This document shows positions 39,709 through 51,221 of a stretch of DNA of 64,000 nt, piece by piece. The position numbers were made by a program, and so were the translations under genes. The notes below the pieces were generated by a model. The model saw only the letters and a list, made by a program, of their open reading frames with translations. It had not been told where the DNA came from and searched no databases. Positions within the stretch are counted from its first letter, which is position 1. Each line of letters opens with the position of its first letter. The DNA is from Echinostoma caproni (Eukaryota > Platyhelminthes > Trematoda > Plagiorchiida > Echinostomatidae), in the NCBI GenBank assembly GCA_900618425.1, contig UZAN01040828.1:2520-66519 (forward strand), read 5' to 3'.

Positions 39709-41780
39709 AGGTACCGATAAAGCCATCACCTACAGTGTATATGACATACGTAAGAAGTACAAACTTATGCTACTTGCAACCAGGATGTAAACAAATCCAA
39801 ATATATATGAGCAATTCTGTAAATATCGTAGTTGAGAATAAAATTTGGCTTTTACGCGCTTCTGTTCTTTATGTAAAGAAACAAGTCAATTGGCCTTTTG
39901 ATTCCTCAAAGGTCTTTTTGAAGTAAAAGATCACTGTTAGCATAAAAAGAAAAGAAAAACCAGATAAAGTAATAGGAATTTCAATAATCTGGTACTTGGT
40001 CATTTCTTTGGCCATTTCATTTGCATTGCTTTTTTATAAAAATGAATGTATCAAATTTTTAATTGATTTTATTCTGCCTATTCCGAAGTACGAAACACTT
40101 TTGAAAGAGTGGTGTATATTGTCTAGAAATGCGTTATCTTTTAAGTCCTATAATGTGTATAAAATTTTGTTTTCCCCCTACCTTCGAATATTACCAACGA
40201 AGCACTGCTTACGAAAACAGTTTTACCGGACCGTATTTTCAAGCATTTATATTTTTTATCACAAATTAATTTCATAAGGGAAGATAACTTTTCAGACGTT
40301 GAACGTTTTATTAATCTCTGAAAAGTGGCAGGATTATGACACAGGCGTGCAGAAGCTGTCACGTTTGGTAGCTTGGAATTATTATCGAGAAGCACAACGG
40401 GGTGGTTTTCAAGTGGGCTTACAACAATAATCCGATAGACATCACATCAAAAGTTTTGAACAACTCGGCGAGCTTTTTATAGTAGCAATTTACATGACTT
40501 CTAAAATCATGAACTCTCATTGGACATCAAAAAACATTTCAGGGTAACCAAAAGCGTACAAAACGTTTGTTAAAGCGCATGATTCATATAGATTTTCCGG
40601 GTGTCGGCCGGATAGTATCATGAAAAACAAACCTGTAACGACAGATATACACGGCCAAAGACGTAACGACAAAATTTGATCGATTTTCTAGGAGGTAAGA
40701 AACTGGAGTCCTTTTACTACTTTCAGCAAATTTCAGGTAAGGCAATTCGAATTATTTGAGGAACAATAGAGATACTTAGTTCATTTTCACTCATATAGGT
40801 AGCATTCTCGGTGGAGATCTTATGCCATTTGAGAGAATAAAGCTGAATTAGACAAAAGAAAATCGTTGGATAAGAGATTGAGGGATAGAAAGACGTAATG
40901 GTGCTTGGTCTGTAACTGGTTTCAGTTATCCATTTGATTGGTCACAGCAAAAAATACGAAGTAATAGGTTCGAAATGTTTTGCAGGCATCTTTGTTGAAT
41001 ACTCTTTTGTGATTAGCAATAGACCGGGTGAAACCAGTGTTACGGAGACCTAATACGTTTTATCATTCCTTGTCTTTGAATACCAATTGAAATAAGAGAA
41101 AAAAATTATTGAGTCAATTTACATTAATGAGCTAGTTTTCGATGAGTAAAATTATTTGTGTAATCAGACATTGTAATCAGAATGCAGTTCAAAGAAACCA
41201 TTCTGTGAAAGGCTTGTTTCAAAGATTTTAAAATATTGCAGAGATTGGTGAGGACTATTTCAGCAAGGTACGGACAAAGCAGTAAGTAAAATAAAAGACA
41301 ATACTTTGTTGAAGTCAACAGAAGGGGTGTTTCAATTATTATAACTTTTCCAAAAAAATATCCTATTTGATTTGACTTTTATTTCTTGTTCTACGAAGCG
41401 GGGACCAGTAAAGATGATTGTTTGGAAAGGTTTTCTCATCATCACTATAACTTACTTTGGAAATTAAAAGACAATTTGCATTTTGATGGAATATGATGAA
41501 AATGAAAGGCACAAAATTAATGGGGAATAAAAGGACAAATTTCGGGTTCGTTTAATTTTTCTCCGTTGTATTACCCACGTGAAAATATCCTCTCTCCGAT
41601 CAGGTTTTGATTGCTACTGCACGCAGTATCTTGATTGTGCTGGATAGTTTTGAGCTTAGGCAACTTAAAAACGAAATGGATGTTTGCAAAGAACTAAATC
41701 AATAAATAGCGCATTTAAAAAGCTACATAGAATGCGGAAGGCAATGTTTGATTATACTCTTAACAAAACTACACACTCAC
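39709..41780 (-). other. Intron of the host gene, no other feature seen
   Basis: Strongly AT-rich sequence between the assembly gap and the donor of exon 41781-41954. No transposon domain or additional exon with convincing borders is seen. Confidence 0.55.
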
Positions 41781-41954
41781 CTTGGACAACTCTCCATTAT
41801 TCTTAGAGGATGTGGAGCTTAAATGAGATTCAACTGATACTCTTCGTTTCTCTTGAGGTTTATCTTCTACAGAGGGTGAAATAACGGGCTGATTTGGATC
41901 CCAATCTATGCAAGCTGCTCGTATTGCATCTGCCAGTTGGTGCGATGAATATTT
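41781..41954 (-). CDS. Host gene, 58-codon internal exon
   Basis: The exon is 174 bases, bounded on the minus strand by TTACAG and by AAG|GTGAGT, a perfect donor, with phase 0 at both ends. It encodes KYSSHQLADAIRAACIDWDP, probably helical and aromatic-containing, then a polar acidic/basic tail (SVEDKPQEKRRVSVESHLSS). The junction with the exon upstream gives ...LYKLSPLQ then KYSSHQLADAI..., a continuous helical-looking region of about 35 residues that may be a small folded domain. I do not recognise the family. Codon use looks coding throughout, with no stop in frame. Confidence 0.78.
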
Positions 41955-42458
41955 CTGTAATTAAATGCAGTGATAACTAACGCGTATTTACATATTCCTC
42001 AGGCAATACAGAACTAATAGTGAATTTTGGTTCACATATAGCGTTTGCGTGAACTTTGAGCAGTCTGGATGAAACGTGATCCAAACTGCACAAAACCTGT
42101 GGGAGTGAGATAAGACAATCAAGCAAATTACCATAACGGAAAAATCACATAGGTTCATCGTTACATTGTTTCGTGTATTAACGTCAGTTCTTCTACTTTC
42201 ACAATGAATCTTTAACATTGGTATTTTTACAGCAACTTGAAAACACTGAAAAGTCATCAGAGGAAGTGAAAGCCTACAGGTTTTTCCAGCATTGAACCCC
42301 CGAGGAATTTGAGGGGCGAAACAGAGGTAACATCCTCAACTTCAATGGAATGCACATGGAGAATGAGAGAGCCCTTGAAACCCATTATTTAAACTTCATT
42401 CACTTACATTATTCCGGGACAGGATACTATTCACAGGATCTATCCAAAGCTGGCATAC

Positions 42459-42582
42459 CTGAAGAGGGGATAACTTGTAGAGCCTCAGCCAATCACTGAT
42501 AAAAGTTTTTATCTCTTCCCCTCCATGTTTTTCGTTTGCAGTCCGATCTTGAATCAGAATGGGCTGTGGCGTGCGTTCAGTG
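42459..42582 (-). CDS. Host gene internal exon (most upstream confident)
   Basis: The exon is 124 bases: one base to complete a codon, then 41 codons, leaving in phase 0 at CAG|GTATGC. The acceptor region TTGCTTTTTTATATTACATAAG is acceptable but not strong. The peptide TERTPQPILIQDRTANEKHG is polar and is followed by GEEIKTFISDWLRLYKLSPLQ, an amphipathic helical stretch that continues into the next exon. The intron between them is 504 bases. The preceding exon is uncertain; a phase-compatible candidate lies at 51222-51461. Confidence 0.65.
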
Positions 42583-43130
42583 CTTATGTAATATAAAAAA
42601 GCAACTAACACGCAACCCAGGCTGATGACAATTACAAACCAGTGGGAACTTTTCGATGATTATTCGCAAAAAAAATAGTCCTACTTGATGCATCTCAGAA
42701 AACCAGCGACATTATATACAGCGAGCCTTGCTACGATGGACTCCATATCATTCTGTGTCGCATAATCGAAAGCTTGCCCGTTTCAAGGTCACATGAAATA
42801 AGCATCAAATATGTACAATAATATGAAAAAACGCAAAACACCTCAGTAGCATAAAAATTATCTTTTGAAGAATAAACTGTTAATTTCGATACTGATAAGG
42901 GTCCTTTTACGGTTATTTTCGTTTTAGAGATCTAGGCGTCTTGATGACCCAAAACATTAAGCCCACCACAACTTGACTGCGGTACACCGGTTTCTCCACC
43001 GTGTGTTAAATTGGATCATTCTATTGTGGTGTTGTACATTTAACCGGATCTATTCAATCAGAAGTGTATCCTGCTTCAGGATTGTGGACCCCAGGGCCAA
43101 AGAGCTCGGTTGTGATGGTTGTCAGGTCAG
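42583..43130. other. No feature seen
   Basis: AT-rich sequence between the first confident host exon and repeat R2. No exon or element can be supported. Confidence 0.6.
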
Positions 43131-44148
43131 GTCACAGGACTAGCGCCTGATGCCAAACGAGTGTCCAGTTTCTTGCGCAATCAAGCTTCAATGTTCTCGT
43201 TGCACTTCGACAGGTTTTGGAATTCTCGCCTCATTTAGCGGTATTTTATTTAGTACGATCCAGTAGGGGCCACTTAAACATTTATCTGGAAAGAATTAGT
43301 ATGAGCATTTAACACGAAAAAGACAGATTCGAGTCACCTTAGACTACGCTTGATTACCCTCGCCCGTGATTGCGTGTCACCTTCCTAATACCACCAGACG
43401 TACTTGAACCTACAGCCACGCATGCGTTCAGTCACACTCAAACACACACCTCCATACCTTCCTTAAGTCCATGCAGTGTTGTACATATATATTCATGTAT
43501 AATGGTAATCATCCTTTCTGGTTCCAGAACGACGGTGAGTGCTTGGTGAACCTTCTGACTATACTCACGTATGTCATAAATAGGGTACGCGTAGTCCAAC
43601 CAAGTATCATCTGCTCACTACCTAGGGTTCAAGTCTCATGCGGTGGAGTAGCGACCCGGTTTTTCAGGCTGGATTAGTTGGAGGTTGATGAAGGAAGATT
43701 TATGAGATCCTGATCCCAAACAACGGTCAAGGAATCATTCTTACGTGAGCATCATTCGTCGTAGACTGAAGAAGAGTTAAGAAGAGTTGAAAGGACAAAA
43801 GCCAGCTTCGGATCTGGGCACCCCTCGTTCAAGAGAGATTTGGCGAACTCGGTACACTATTTAGCTGGGTGGGGAAAACGTTACTCCGTTGGCTTCGCGC
43901 TCAGGGTTTATGGTATTATGACCATCAGATGTAACGTAAAAACATGTGTCCGTTTCTTTTGGGGCAGCATAGAGGATGCCATTGCTGTTCACTCCCCCCT
44001 GCTTGCAGGGTTGGTTTGTGACTGAGCGCCACCATTTACTCCTGCTACTCGTATGATTTAGGGTGCGTCTTACTGTACCGACCCTAGAAATCGTTGCCGC
44101 CTATCTCTCTCGGTTTGGGATGTGACAAAATCCTTTGGATGAAAACGT
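43131..44148. repeat. Dispersed repeat R2, copy 1
   Basis: From AGGACTAGCGCCTGATGCCA to GTGACAAAATCCTTTGGATG this stretch matches 58430-59586 in order and orientation, with many substitutions and indels. Strongly shared blocks are TGAGTGCTTGG, CAGGCTGGAT, GGGGCAGCATAG and AGGGTGCGTCTT. The copies total about 1.0 and 1.16 kb. Neither has a long open frame. Both abut LINE fragments, so R2 may be the non-coding part of a retroelement or an independent repeat. Confidence 0.8.
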
Positions 44149-44289
44149 GTACCAGCCTCCCTAATCGTCCCCGAAGCCAAGTAGTCTACTGTCTATCCAC
44201 CAGGGAAATTTAGATCCTTTCTGGTACACACAGGTGAATACACACGGATTGCATGTATGCCTACACCATTTGTCTTGTTTCGTCCCTTT

Positions 44290-45914
44290 TATACAGCTTC
44301 CAGAAAAAGTTTCATCCGCATTGCATCTAGGCCACCCTTGAACTCCTCAGCTGACGCTGCTGAAACAACCGTGGCTGGTAACTTGTTCGAAGGGTTTATA
44401 ACCCTATGAGCGAAGAAATTCGCCGGGATGCCTCTTAGTGCTCTCAGTTTTCCATTCCGTTTCCGTGCAATGTGAGGTTATTATTCCTGGATAGCAGCTA
44501 AGTTCCTGTACTGAATAGACCCTTTAGTTGCTTGAAAGCGTCTATGAGATCCCCCCTTCATCTTCTTCTGACCAAAGAGAACAGGTTAAGTTCTCTTAGC
44601 CTCCCGTGGTAGTCCAACCCCTCCAACCCCGGATTCGCCTTCTGAACCTCCTTTGTACCTTCTCTAGTATCCTTCACTACGGATGGCGTCCAGACTTACA
44701 CACAGTATTCTAAGTGCGGCCTCACAAACGATTTGTAGAGCGGGNGAAGGACTAATCTGTCTCTTCAGGCCACCGTTCTCAGTAACTGGTGTGGTGCTCT
44801 GTTTGCCTTGGTCGCCGCTAAGAGGCACTGCTTGGCCGGTTTGCAGGTCACGTGTATAAGCACTCCCAGATCTCTCGTCTGCTCTGTTTGGATTATATCG
44901 TGAGGATTATCCAGGTTCAGTAGCCTGTTAGTTGACGGTGGCTGGTCTCCCTTGAATAGAAGCTTTCTGCACTTATTGGTGTTCAGGGGAAGCTCCCATT
45001 CCATCGCCTACTTTTGCAGACGATCTTGGTCTTGTTGCGTTTGCGCTGAGGTGGGGTCCCCAACTAGTTTAACATCGTCCGAAAACACAAAACACGGTCC
45101 TACCACTTCTCGGGGCAGATCATTGATGTAGATGATCAAAAGTAGCGGCCCTAGTACTGATTCCTGGAGGACGTCACTGTACACTGCTGCTCTACCCGAC
45201 CTTGCCCCCTCTACTCCAATGTAGAAGGTTCTCCCATGGAGGTATTCGTCGAGCCACTTAACGATGCCGGGGCTAAAGCCGAGTGCTTGTATTTTTCGCA
45301 CCAGAAGACGATGGTTGACGGCGTCAAATGTTTTCTGAAAGTCAAGGTAGCATACTTCGACGCCATGTCCTCTATCGAGCCTGGCCGCAACCTCGTCAAG
45401 AAATGCTAGTAGGTTCGTCAAACACGACTTCCCTTAACAAAGCCATGTTGCTTGGGCGATAGCAAATCGTGAGTCACGAGGTGCTGCGCCATCCAATCCC
45501 TCAATATTCTTACATTACCTTCAGTCAGACCGGTGTGAGGCTGACTGGTCTATAGTTTGTCAGTTCCTCCGTGCAGCCCCCGTTATGTATTGGGACTAAT
45601 CCAAACACTTTCCAGTCTTCCGGCACAGTTGCACTCTCAATTGACAGACTGAACAGTTTCGCAAGCGGGTCACTCAAGACGATTAATTGCGGCTTCATAA
45701 TCGCCGGGTGGATGCCGTCCGACCCTGCAGACTTATACCCTTGCAATCCCCTCAGCACGAGCTCTATTTCCTCCGGGTGAAAGAGTGGCTCTGCCATCAA
45801 CGGAACCCGAGCAGTTTGGAGGACTGGTCTAGATCCTCCATCCGCTTGATGCACCTCCTCAAAGTGAAGTAACCAATCACATCCCGTTCTCAGTGTACAT
45901 TTCCCCATGTGCAT
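44290..45914 (-). pseudogene. LINE A reverse transcriptase and C-terminal region
   Basis: RT blocks are clear: KSAGSDGIHPAIMK, VPEDWKVFGLVPIHNGG, TNYRPVSLTPV, then after a frameshift SPKQHGFVKG, and after another VEVCYLDFQKTFDAVNHRLL (first catalytic Asp), VLQESVLGPLLLIIYINDLP, and FVFSDDVKLVG. The last corresponds to the FADD box, with A changed to S but both aspartates kept. The next piece, MEWELPLNTNKCRKLLF, follows a stop. Farther on, FVRPHLEYCV and GRLRELNLFSLVRRR represent the conserved region after RT, with stops. At least two frameshifts and several stops separate the blocks. A single N lies at 44745. Confidence 0.88.
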
Positions 45915-46500
45915 CTCATTGTTTTATCACACCAAGGCCACCTCTTCGGTCAGCACGTGTTTGCTTTCACTTTCCGCACGCTTGCTCACCCCTCTGTATC
46001 TCTCTCTTGCTCTGCAGGTCTTTATAATACACGTCGTCCTCCGTTTCGTGAATCGCCTCGTACGAACGTACGTTTGCGACCTATACGTATTAGCCCGGGA
46101 TACCAATAACCTAGTTCCTACAAAAGAACCTTTTTAGGATCTCAGCTTGCTGCCCGTTTTCATCTCTCAAACAGCCTACTGCTGAGATCAGGGCAGCCTT
46201 AGACTAGACGTAGTTGTAGTACGCCTTCGGGCATGTTTTGGCCTTAAGTGCGACACACTCTTCATACCTCAACCGACATGCTCGCTGAACCCTCAGTGAA
46301 GCTTCAGTAACAGTATTGTCGAAGTCTTATATGGCCTCCTGTTCTTCTGAAACGTGCCCATGCAGCTTGTTTCCGTCGTTGGGCCTTGCCACTCCACTCT
46401 TCCACCACGGGGTTTTTCCTCGCCTTCGGGTTTTCCGCAATGAATCAACTTCTTGCGTACGTTCAGTAATGTTGCCCCTTATAACTCCTCACATATCCCC

Positions 46501-47369
46501 AACTGTGATAATAATAATAATGGTATATTTCACGAAGCCTGTGAAGCTTGCTTGTGTGCATGAGCAAATGTGCGAAAATGTAAAAATGACAGTGGAAAAA
46601 AGTAATAGTACAGAGTGTAAAAACGTAGTTTTCAAACGGGTACCAAAGATTACGTAAAAGTGCAATACGGTGAAAAACGAAACACAAAGCGGACAAAGGC
46701 ATATGACGGAGCACTGGGGGTGGTGCTGTGCAGAGTAAATCAATATAACGCTTGTCTTATGAAAAACATTTGGCAAGACAAAAGGAAATTGGTATATCCG
46801 TTCAAGAGAAAATGAGCGGAAACGAGTAGAAGAGGTGTATAGTGAAGAGGAAACATTATTAATTTCGGAAGAAGCGCTGCAAGCGAGCTGGAGAATAGCG
46901 GAGTGATTCAGGAAGGGACGTCAAATGGCTTATAAATAAAAAGTTTTCAATGTCGATACAGCAGGAAATGCTTCTATGAACATGGAACAATGGGCTTCGA
47001 GGCTTCACCGGTAACGGATTGATTGGTTTTATTTATATTATTGAGACGTTGGTCGCTTTGATGTGGGACTGACTACACACTAGACACCTAACCTAAAAAT
47101 ACCTTGTTGGCGAGGCGAGGGTGTGATCCTCAACCTGGTCTTGGGTGCGGATACATGTAGTCTAAACGGTGGATACAACCGCGCCCAACAATCATTGCCG
47201 AAGCCAGATTGTCCATTGTGGGTGTAGACCCCAAGCCTTCGGCAGGCCCAAGCCAACCGAATTTGGGACAAAAAGGGCGAAACTCGCAGTCGGGGTTAAT
47301 GCCCAGCTGAGAAGGGAAGAAGGAAACAGCATGTTGCTAGAGAATATACGTAGCGCGTAAGTGCCCGAA
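46501..47369 (-). repeat. Dispersed repeat R1, copy 1 (inverted arm)
   Basis: The minus strand from 47369 to 46501 matches the plus strand of 48372-49335 and, less closely, 60331-61190. Bases 47011-47369 appear identical to the reverse complement of 48372-48730 with no indels, while the part below 47011 is divergent. The 3' end, in the direction read, is CTTCGTGAAATATACC followed by ATT repeats, which is typical of retroposed sequence. A 63-codon frame is open in both copies but shows no known motif. R1 may be a long non-autonomous retroposon or the 3' part of an undescribed LINE. Confidence 0.85.
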
Positions 47370-47490
47370 AGTATATATATTTAAAAGGAACGTGCGCTGG
47401 AGTAGAACCCAGCAGAGAAGGGATGAGGGGGAACAAAGCATGTCATGAAAGAATATACGGAATGGGCAACGGCCCGAAAATATATAAATA
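47301..47490 (-). repeat. Tandem duplication at the R1 5' edge
   Basis: The block from GCCCAGCTGAGAAGGGA through GTGCCCGAAAGTATATATAT (47301-47385) is followed by a related block from ACCCAGCAGAGAAGGGA through GGCCCGAAAATATATAAATA (47406-47490). The two units of about 85 bases are imperfect. The other R1 copies show only one unit. Confidence 0.7.
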
Positions 47491-47626
47491 TATATACATA
47501 CATGTAATAGAAAAGGACGCACCCAAGACAGATCGCAACAACCAAAGTGGAGACTGTTAAACTGTCAGTAGGTCACGCAGATAAGGATCGATCGGAGGGT
47601 TGACATGAAGGGACGAACCTTGATCA

Positions 47627-48190
47627 TCAAGGGCTATAGATGATAAACCTAGTGTAGGTTTTCAACCGACAAGTTCGTGTTCCACTGATGAAGACTTGAA
47701 GCTCGACCAGTGTACCGATTATGCTTTCTCCCCAGCTTAAGGTGGCGACGCTGTCCTGCAAATCTTGAATGATTATTATTTTAAAGGACCGTCGTGTCTC
47801 ACCATGTGGGTTGTCTGGCGTAGATGGTACATCGAAGAGTATTACTACGAGGCCGCTGCGACCAATTGGAGATCTCAGTACCAGGTTTCTTACATCGTTT
47901 CGGCACTTGGTTATGACCAAGTCAAGCATTCCTGCTGTGCATCCGGCCCTGCATCTCTTGGGCTGCAGCACATGTAGAATTAGGTCTCGTTCCCATAGGA
48001 ACGCAATCCGGCGACTCCCGAAAGATATTGGAGGAGCCCATTCGTCCTGACAGTTTACTTTATGTGCGTTAAACTCCTCCATTATTACTATGTTGATCCC
48101 ATGTTGATCCCTTCGAGCTATCTCTTCCCCGTGGCACAGTCTGACGTGGCATTAGTGTTCACCTATCAACTCCTCTCTAATTTCTTCACT
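47627..48190 (-). pseudogene. LINE A endonuclease, C-terminal half
   Basis: On the minus strand APTSEEIREELIGEH (about 48190-48155) leads, after a stop and a frame change, to INIVIMEEFNAHKVN. In the family the last box reads GDFN; here it is EEFN, so the catalytic Asp is lost. Then come LQPKRCRAGCTAGMLDLVIT and NLVLRSPIGRSGLVVI, where the usual SDH catalytic motif has become SGL. The N-terminal half of the domain is missing at the R1 palindrome boundary. The protein is not functional. Confidence 0.82.
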
Positions 48191-48371
48191 CGTCGGGGCG
48201 TCTAAGCTAGATCTGTGAAACCCAAACCTTTCGGGAGAGAACAAACATTAGACTTGTCAACCTCAATTCTTGAAATCATATTTCTTTCCTGCGATTCGCT
48301 TCATCCTTTTAACCTGCGTTATTTTGTGTGCGCACTTTATTTTAAATACATATATCAATATATATACATTN

Positions 48372-49335
48372 TTCGGGCACTTACGCGCTACGTATATTCT
48401 CTAGCAACATGCTGTTTCCTTCTTCCCTTCTCAGCTGGGCATTAACCCCGACTGCGAGTTTCGCCCTTTTTGTCCCAAATTCGGTTGGCTTGGGCCTGCC
48501 GAAGGCTTGGGGTCTACACCCACAATGGACAATCTGGCTTCGGCAATGATTGTTGGGCGCGGTTGTATCCACCGTTTAGACTACATGTATCCGCACCCAA
48601 GACCAGGTTGAGGATCACACCCTCGCCTCGCCAACAAGGTATTTTTAGGTTAGGTGTCTAGTGTGTAGTCAGTCCCACATCAAAGCGACCAACGTCTCAA
48701 TAATATAAATAAAACCAATCAATCCGTTACCAGTGAAGCCCCAAAGTTCAATATTCAGTGATAACAGAAGTCCTTCCAACTGTATCTCTTTTCAGTACTC
48801 TCTGTTCTAGAAGTAATTCAAGGCAAAAGAAAACACAGATACCTTCCGAGAACCCGGGACATTTGGGCAACAGCCTCGAACCCGTGAATCACTGCAAGAC
48901 CTAGGAAACAGTTTATTTATAAGCCATCTGTCGTCTCTTCTTGAATAACTGTACTCTCCCTTAAGCTCGTTTGCAGCTCTGTCTCTGAAATTATGAATCT
49001 TTCTTCGTCGTTATTCTGTTTCTTATCTTTGAACTCGTTTCCGCGCATTTTATCCCGAGTAGATATTACAACTCCCAATGTTCTGCCTTGCCATTACTGG
49101 TCATAAGACATACGTTCACCATGACGTGCATTACATAACAGATCACCTCCAATACTCCATTTTATGACCTTGTCCGCTTTTTGTTTCGTTTTGAACGTAC
49201 CTGTTCCAAAACTGTCTTCCTACACTCTTTGAACTATTACTGTTTGGTCTCCACTAATCACGTTTCATATTGTTTGATCATGCGCACTAGCATGCTTCGC
49301 GGGCTTCGTGAAATATACCGTCATTGTTAATAATA
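48372..49335 (+). repeat. Dispersed repeat R1, copy 2 (opposite arm)
   Basis: The inner 359 bases (48372-48730) are the reverse complement of 47011-47369. The outer 600 bases resemble 46501-47010 only in blocks such as AGTTTATTTATAAGCCAT and GGGCTTCGTGAAATATACCG. It ends in a short ATT-like tail at about 49320-49335 and is followed at once by LINE B. A single N at 48371 stands exactly at the inner edge of the palindrome arm. Confidence 0.85.
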
Positions 49336-49339
49336 GTAT

Positions 49340-50390
49340 CTGTGTATACGGGATTTTAGTGCGCATCGGAAGAGCCCTCAGCTGCGTTGGTGACCCTTGG
49401 TTAGAGGGAGGACCCAGGCCACTGTTTAACCACGGACGAGGGGAAGGTCGAGGCGTGAATGGCGAGGTAACCACGCTGTGCTAGCCTCAACCAATATCCG
49501 AGGGATGCTGGGAAAAAAAGGCTGATTTGGAGGACGGGGTTGTATTCCACAATCCCGATCTTTTCGCAGTCACTGAGACCTGGCTGAAATCTGATGTCCG
49601 GGACTCTGAAGCATCACTCCACGTTTACACAGTGTTTCGAACGGATCGATCATCGTCACGTCGCGGTGGTAAAGTTGTTGTTTTTGTCCGCCCAAGTTTC
49701 CATGTCCGAGAGCTGGCGAACAACGTCCATCCGGAAGGATTTGGAGAAGCCTTATGGTGCAGAATCAAGCTTTGTGCCGGAGGGTATACCACATTTGGAG
49801 TGATCTACCGCATACCGGCTGTATACACCCCGCAGCTGTTGACCAGCATGCAGAGGTACGCCTGCGATGGGTATTGTCTTGTCCTGGATGATTTCAATGT
49901 GCAACATATTGATTGGGAAACTGATATCTGAGGATGTTTTCCAGAGAACTTCCTTTCGCTGTCCGGGCTGTCTCGCTTGTTCAGCATGTTTATGTGCCCA
50001 TGCGGATAGTTGGGGAGCAAAACTCCATCCTTAACTTGTTGTTTTCGCCGAGACAATCAGACACGACCAGGATTGACCTCCTTTCACCAATTGCATCAAA
50101 TGATCACTCCGTTCTGCGTATACACTGGAGGCGTGGCGTACCACAAACGGATGGACCACAAGACGGATGGAATGAGTGGCGTTCATCCTTTCTGAAAATG
50201 CTTCAGACTGCATTGTTCATAAATTGGAATTCCCGAAACCCTGAGGATGTGGATGTATCCTGCACGTCGGTTCGTCATAGAATCCATCACCCCGTAATGG
50301 TATTCTTCCCACCCCACCGCAACCGAACAAACGCTATGGGCCTGCAGCGGTTCTTCAACCGACAGTTTCCTCTTCTTGCCTCTTAGTTTC
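49340..50390 (+). pseudogene. LINE B: CR1-type endonuclease fragment
   Basis: After a leader, the plus strand reads IRGMLGKKADLEDGV, then PDLFAVTETWLKSDV (the E of the ETW box is catalytic), RTDRSSSRRGGKVVVFVR, and LVLDDFNVQHIDWETDI, where GDFN is DDFN, followed by a stop. In another frame it continues LLFSPRQSDTTRIDLLSPIA and SNDHSVLRIHW, an NDH version of the SDH catalytic box. This is the APE-type endonuclease of a CR1-like LINE, nearly complete in length but frame-broken. No RT follows on this strand; the copy is truncated near 50390. Confidence 0.85.
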
Positions 50391-51221
50391 CTGGCAGATC
50401 CATTCAAGCTGGAGGTGATCGTCAAATCATGGACCAGTAGCACCTCCACCCTACGCTGGTGACTAGCATCAGGACAAGTTCAGCCTTCGACCAATCTTGT
50501 ATAAGTGAGGACTATTAGGACGGTTACATAACCATGACATACTTATCAAAAACATCAAGGTTCAGATATCAAGTGTCCAGTTAGTCTATCTATCAGGTAG
50601 AATAATTACATTAGCTAGACCATCGTTAATCTTTTCCTTCTAACATAAGGACCCTTTTACTCTACCGGGCACAATCAAGTGTACCGTCGATATTTAGCAC
50701 TTACCGCCATTATTTGGCGATATCGATCTTCTAGAGGAAGTTTCTTCATTGGATATAGTAACTTGGACACTTCAAGAATTAAGTTTTCCTTTTACTATTA
50801 TCGTGCTTTTAATGAGCTCGAAAAGACAACGCCGACACAAGTCCCCACGGTGAGCTCTTTATCGCACGCTTTCCTTGCGTTGATCAGATCTACTTTCAAA
50901 TTTTCGCTGTTGTTGCTTAAATAACAGCCTAGGCCTAGCCAAACTTACCTGCAACATTTTGCAATTTTCAAAATATATCATTTGTACAATCCCAATCCTT
51001 GGTTTTGTTTCTCCTTGGGACGGATATCCAGAAGGAACACGAGCAAAAATAGTGACAAGTTCTGACGAACATCAGCAACCGCCCAGTCCCACATACAATT
51101 GTCACAGTTCATTTTAGGGAACCATCAGATTTCGGTGAGTCCGTTTCATATCTTTGGAATGTTTGAACCATTTCTAATCACCAAGGTGAGGTGGTCCTGG
51201 TCCAAGCAAAACGAAAAACAC
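50391..51221. other. No supportable feature
   Basis: AT-rich sequence after the LINE B truncation. On the minus strand near 50965-51080 a donor GCAG|GTAAGT follows an open stretch reading LVTIFARVPSGYPSQGETK, and another frame reads NLSLFLLVFLLDIRPKE. Either could be an exon of the membrane-protein candidate just upstream, but the frames conflict and I do not call one. Confidence 0.45.

Larger units (their letters stand above)
44149..48190 (-). mobile_element. LINE A: CR1-type non-LTR retrotransposon, split by repeat R1
   Basis: Read on the minus strand, in order: the end of an APE-type endonuclease (48190 to about 47640), then DNA including repeat R1 (47490 to 46501), then the linker region (46460-46140), reverse transcriptase (45914 to 45008), and the post-RT C-terminal region (45004 to about 44290). 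The endonuclease-linker-RT order is that of CR1/jockey-type LINEs, which replicate by target-primed reverse transcription. R1 interrupts the element and ends in an (ATT)n tail at 46501-46520, so R1 appears to have inserted into it. Multiple stops and frameshifts make the copy inactive. Confidence 0.85.

Noticed and set aside
38685..39926. Very long open frames on both strands (over 300 codons)
   Set aside because: They run through the N gap at 38748-39708 and are an artefact of unknown bases.
47080..48661. Identical 63-codon open frames in both arms of the R1 palindrome, a possible conserved small protein
   Set aside because: Their identity follows from the near-identical arms. Frames are open on both strands of the arm, and the third R1 copy has lost them.
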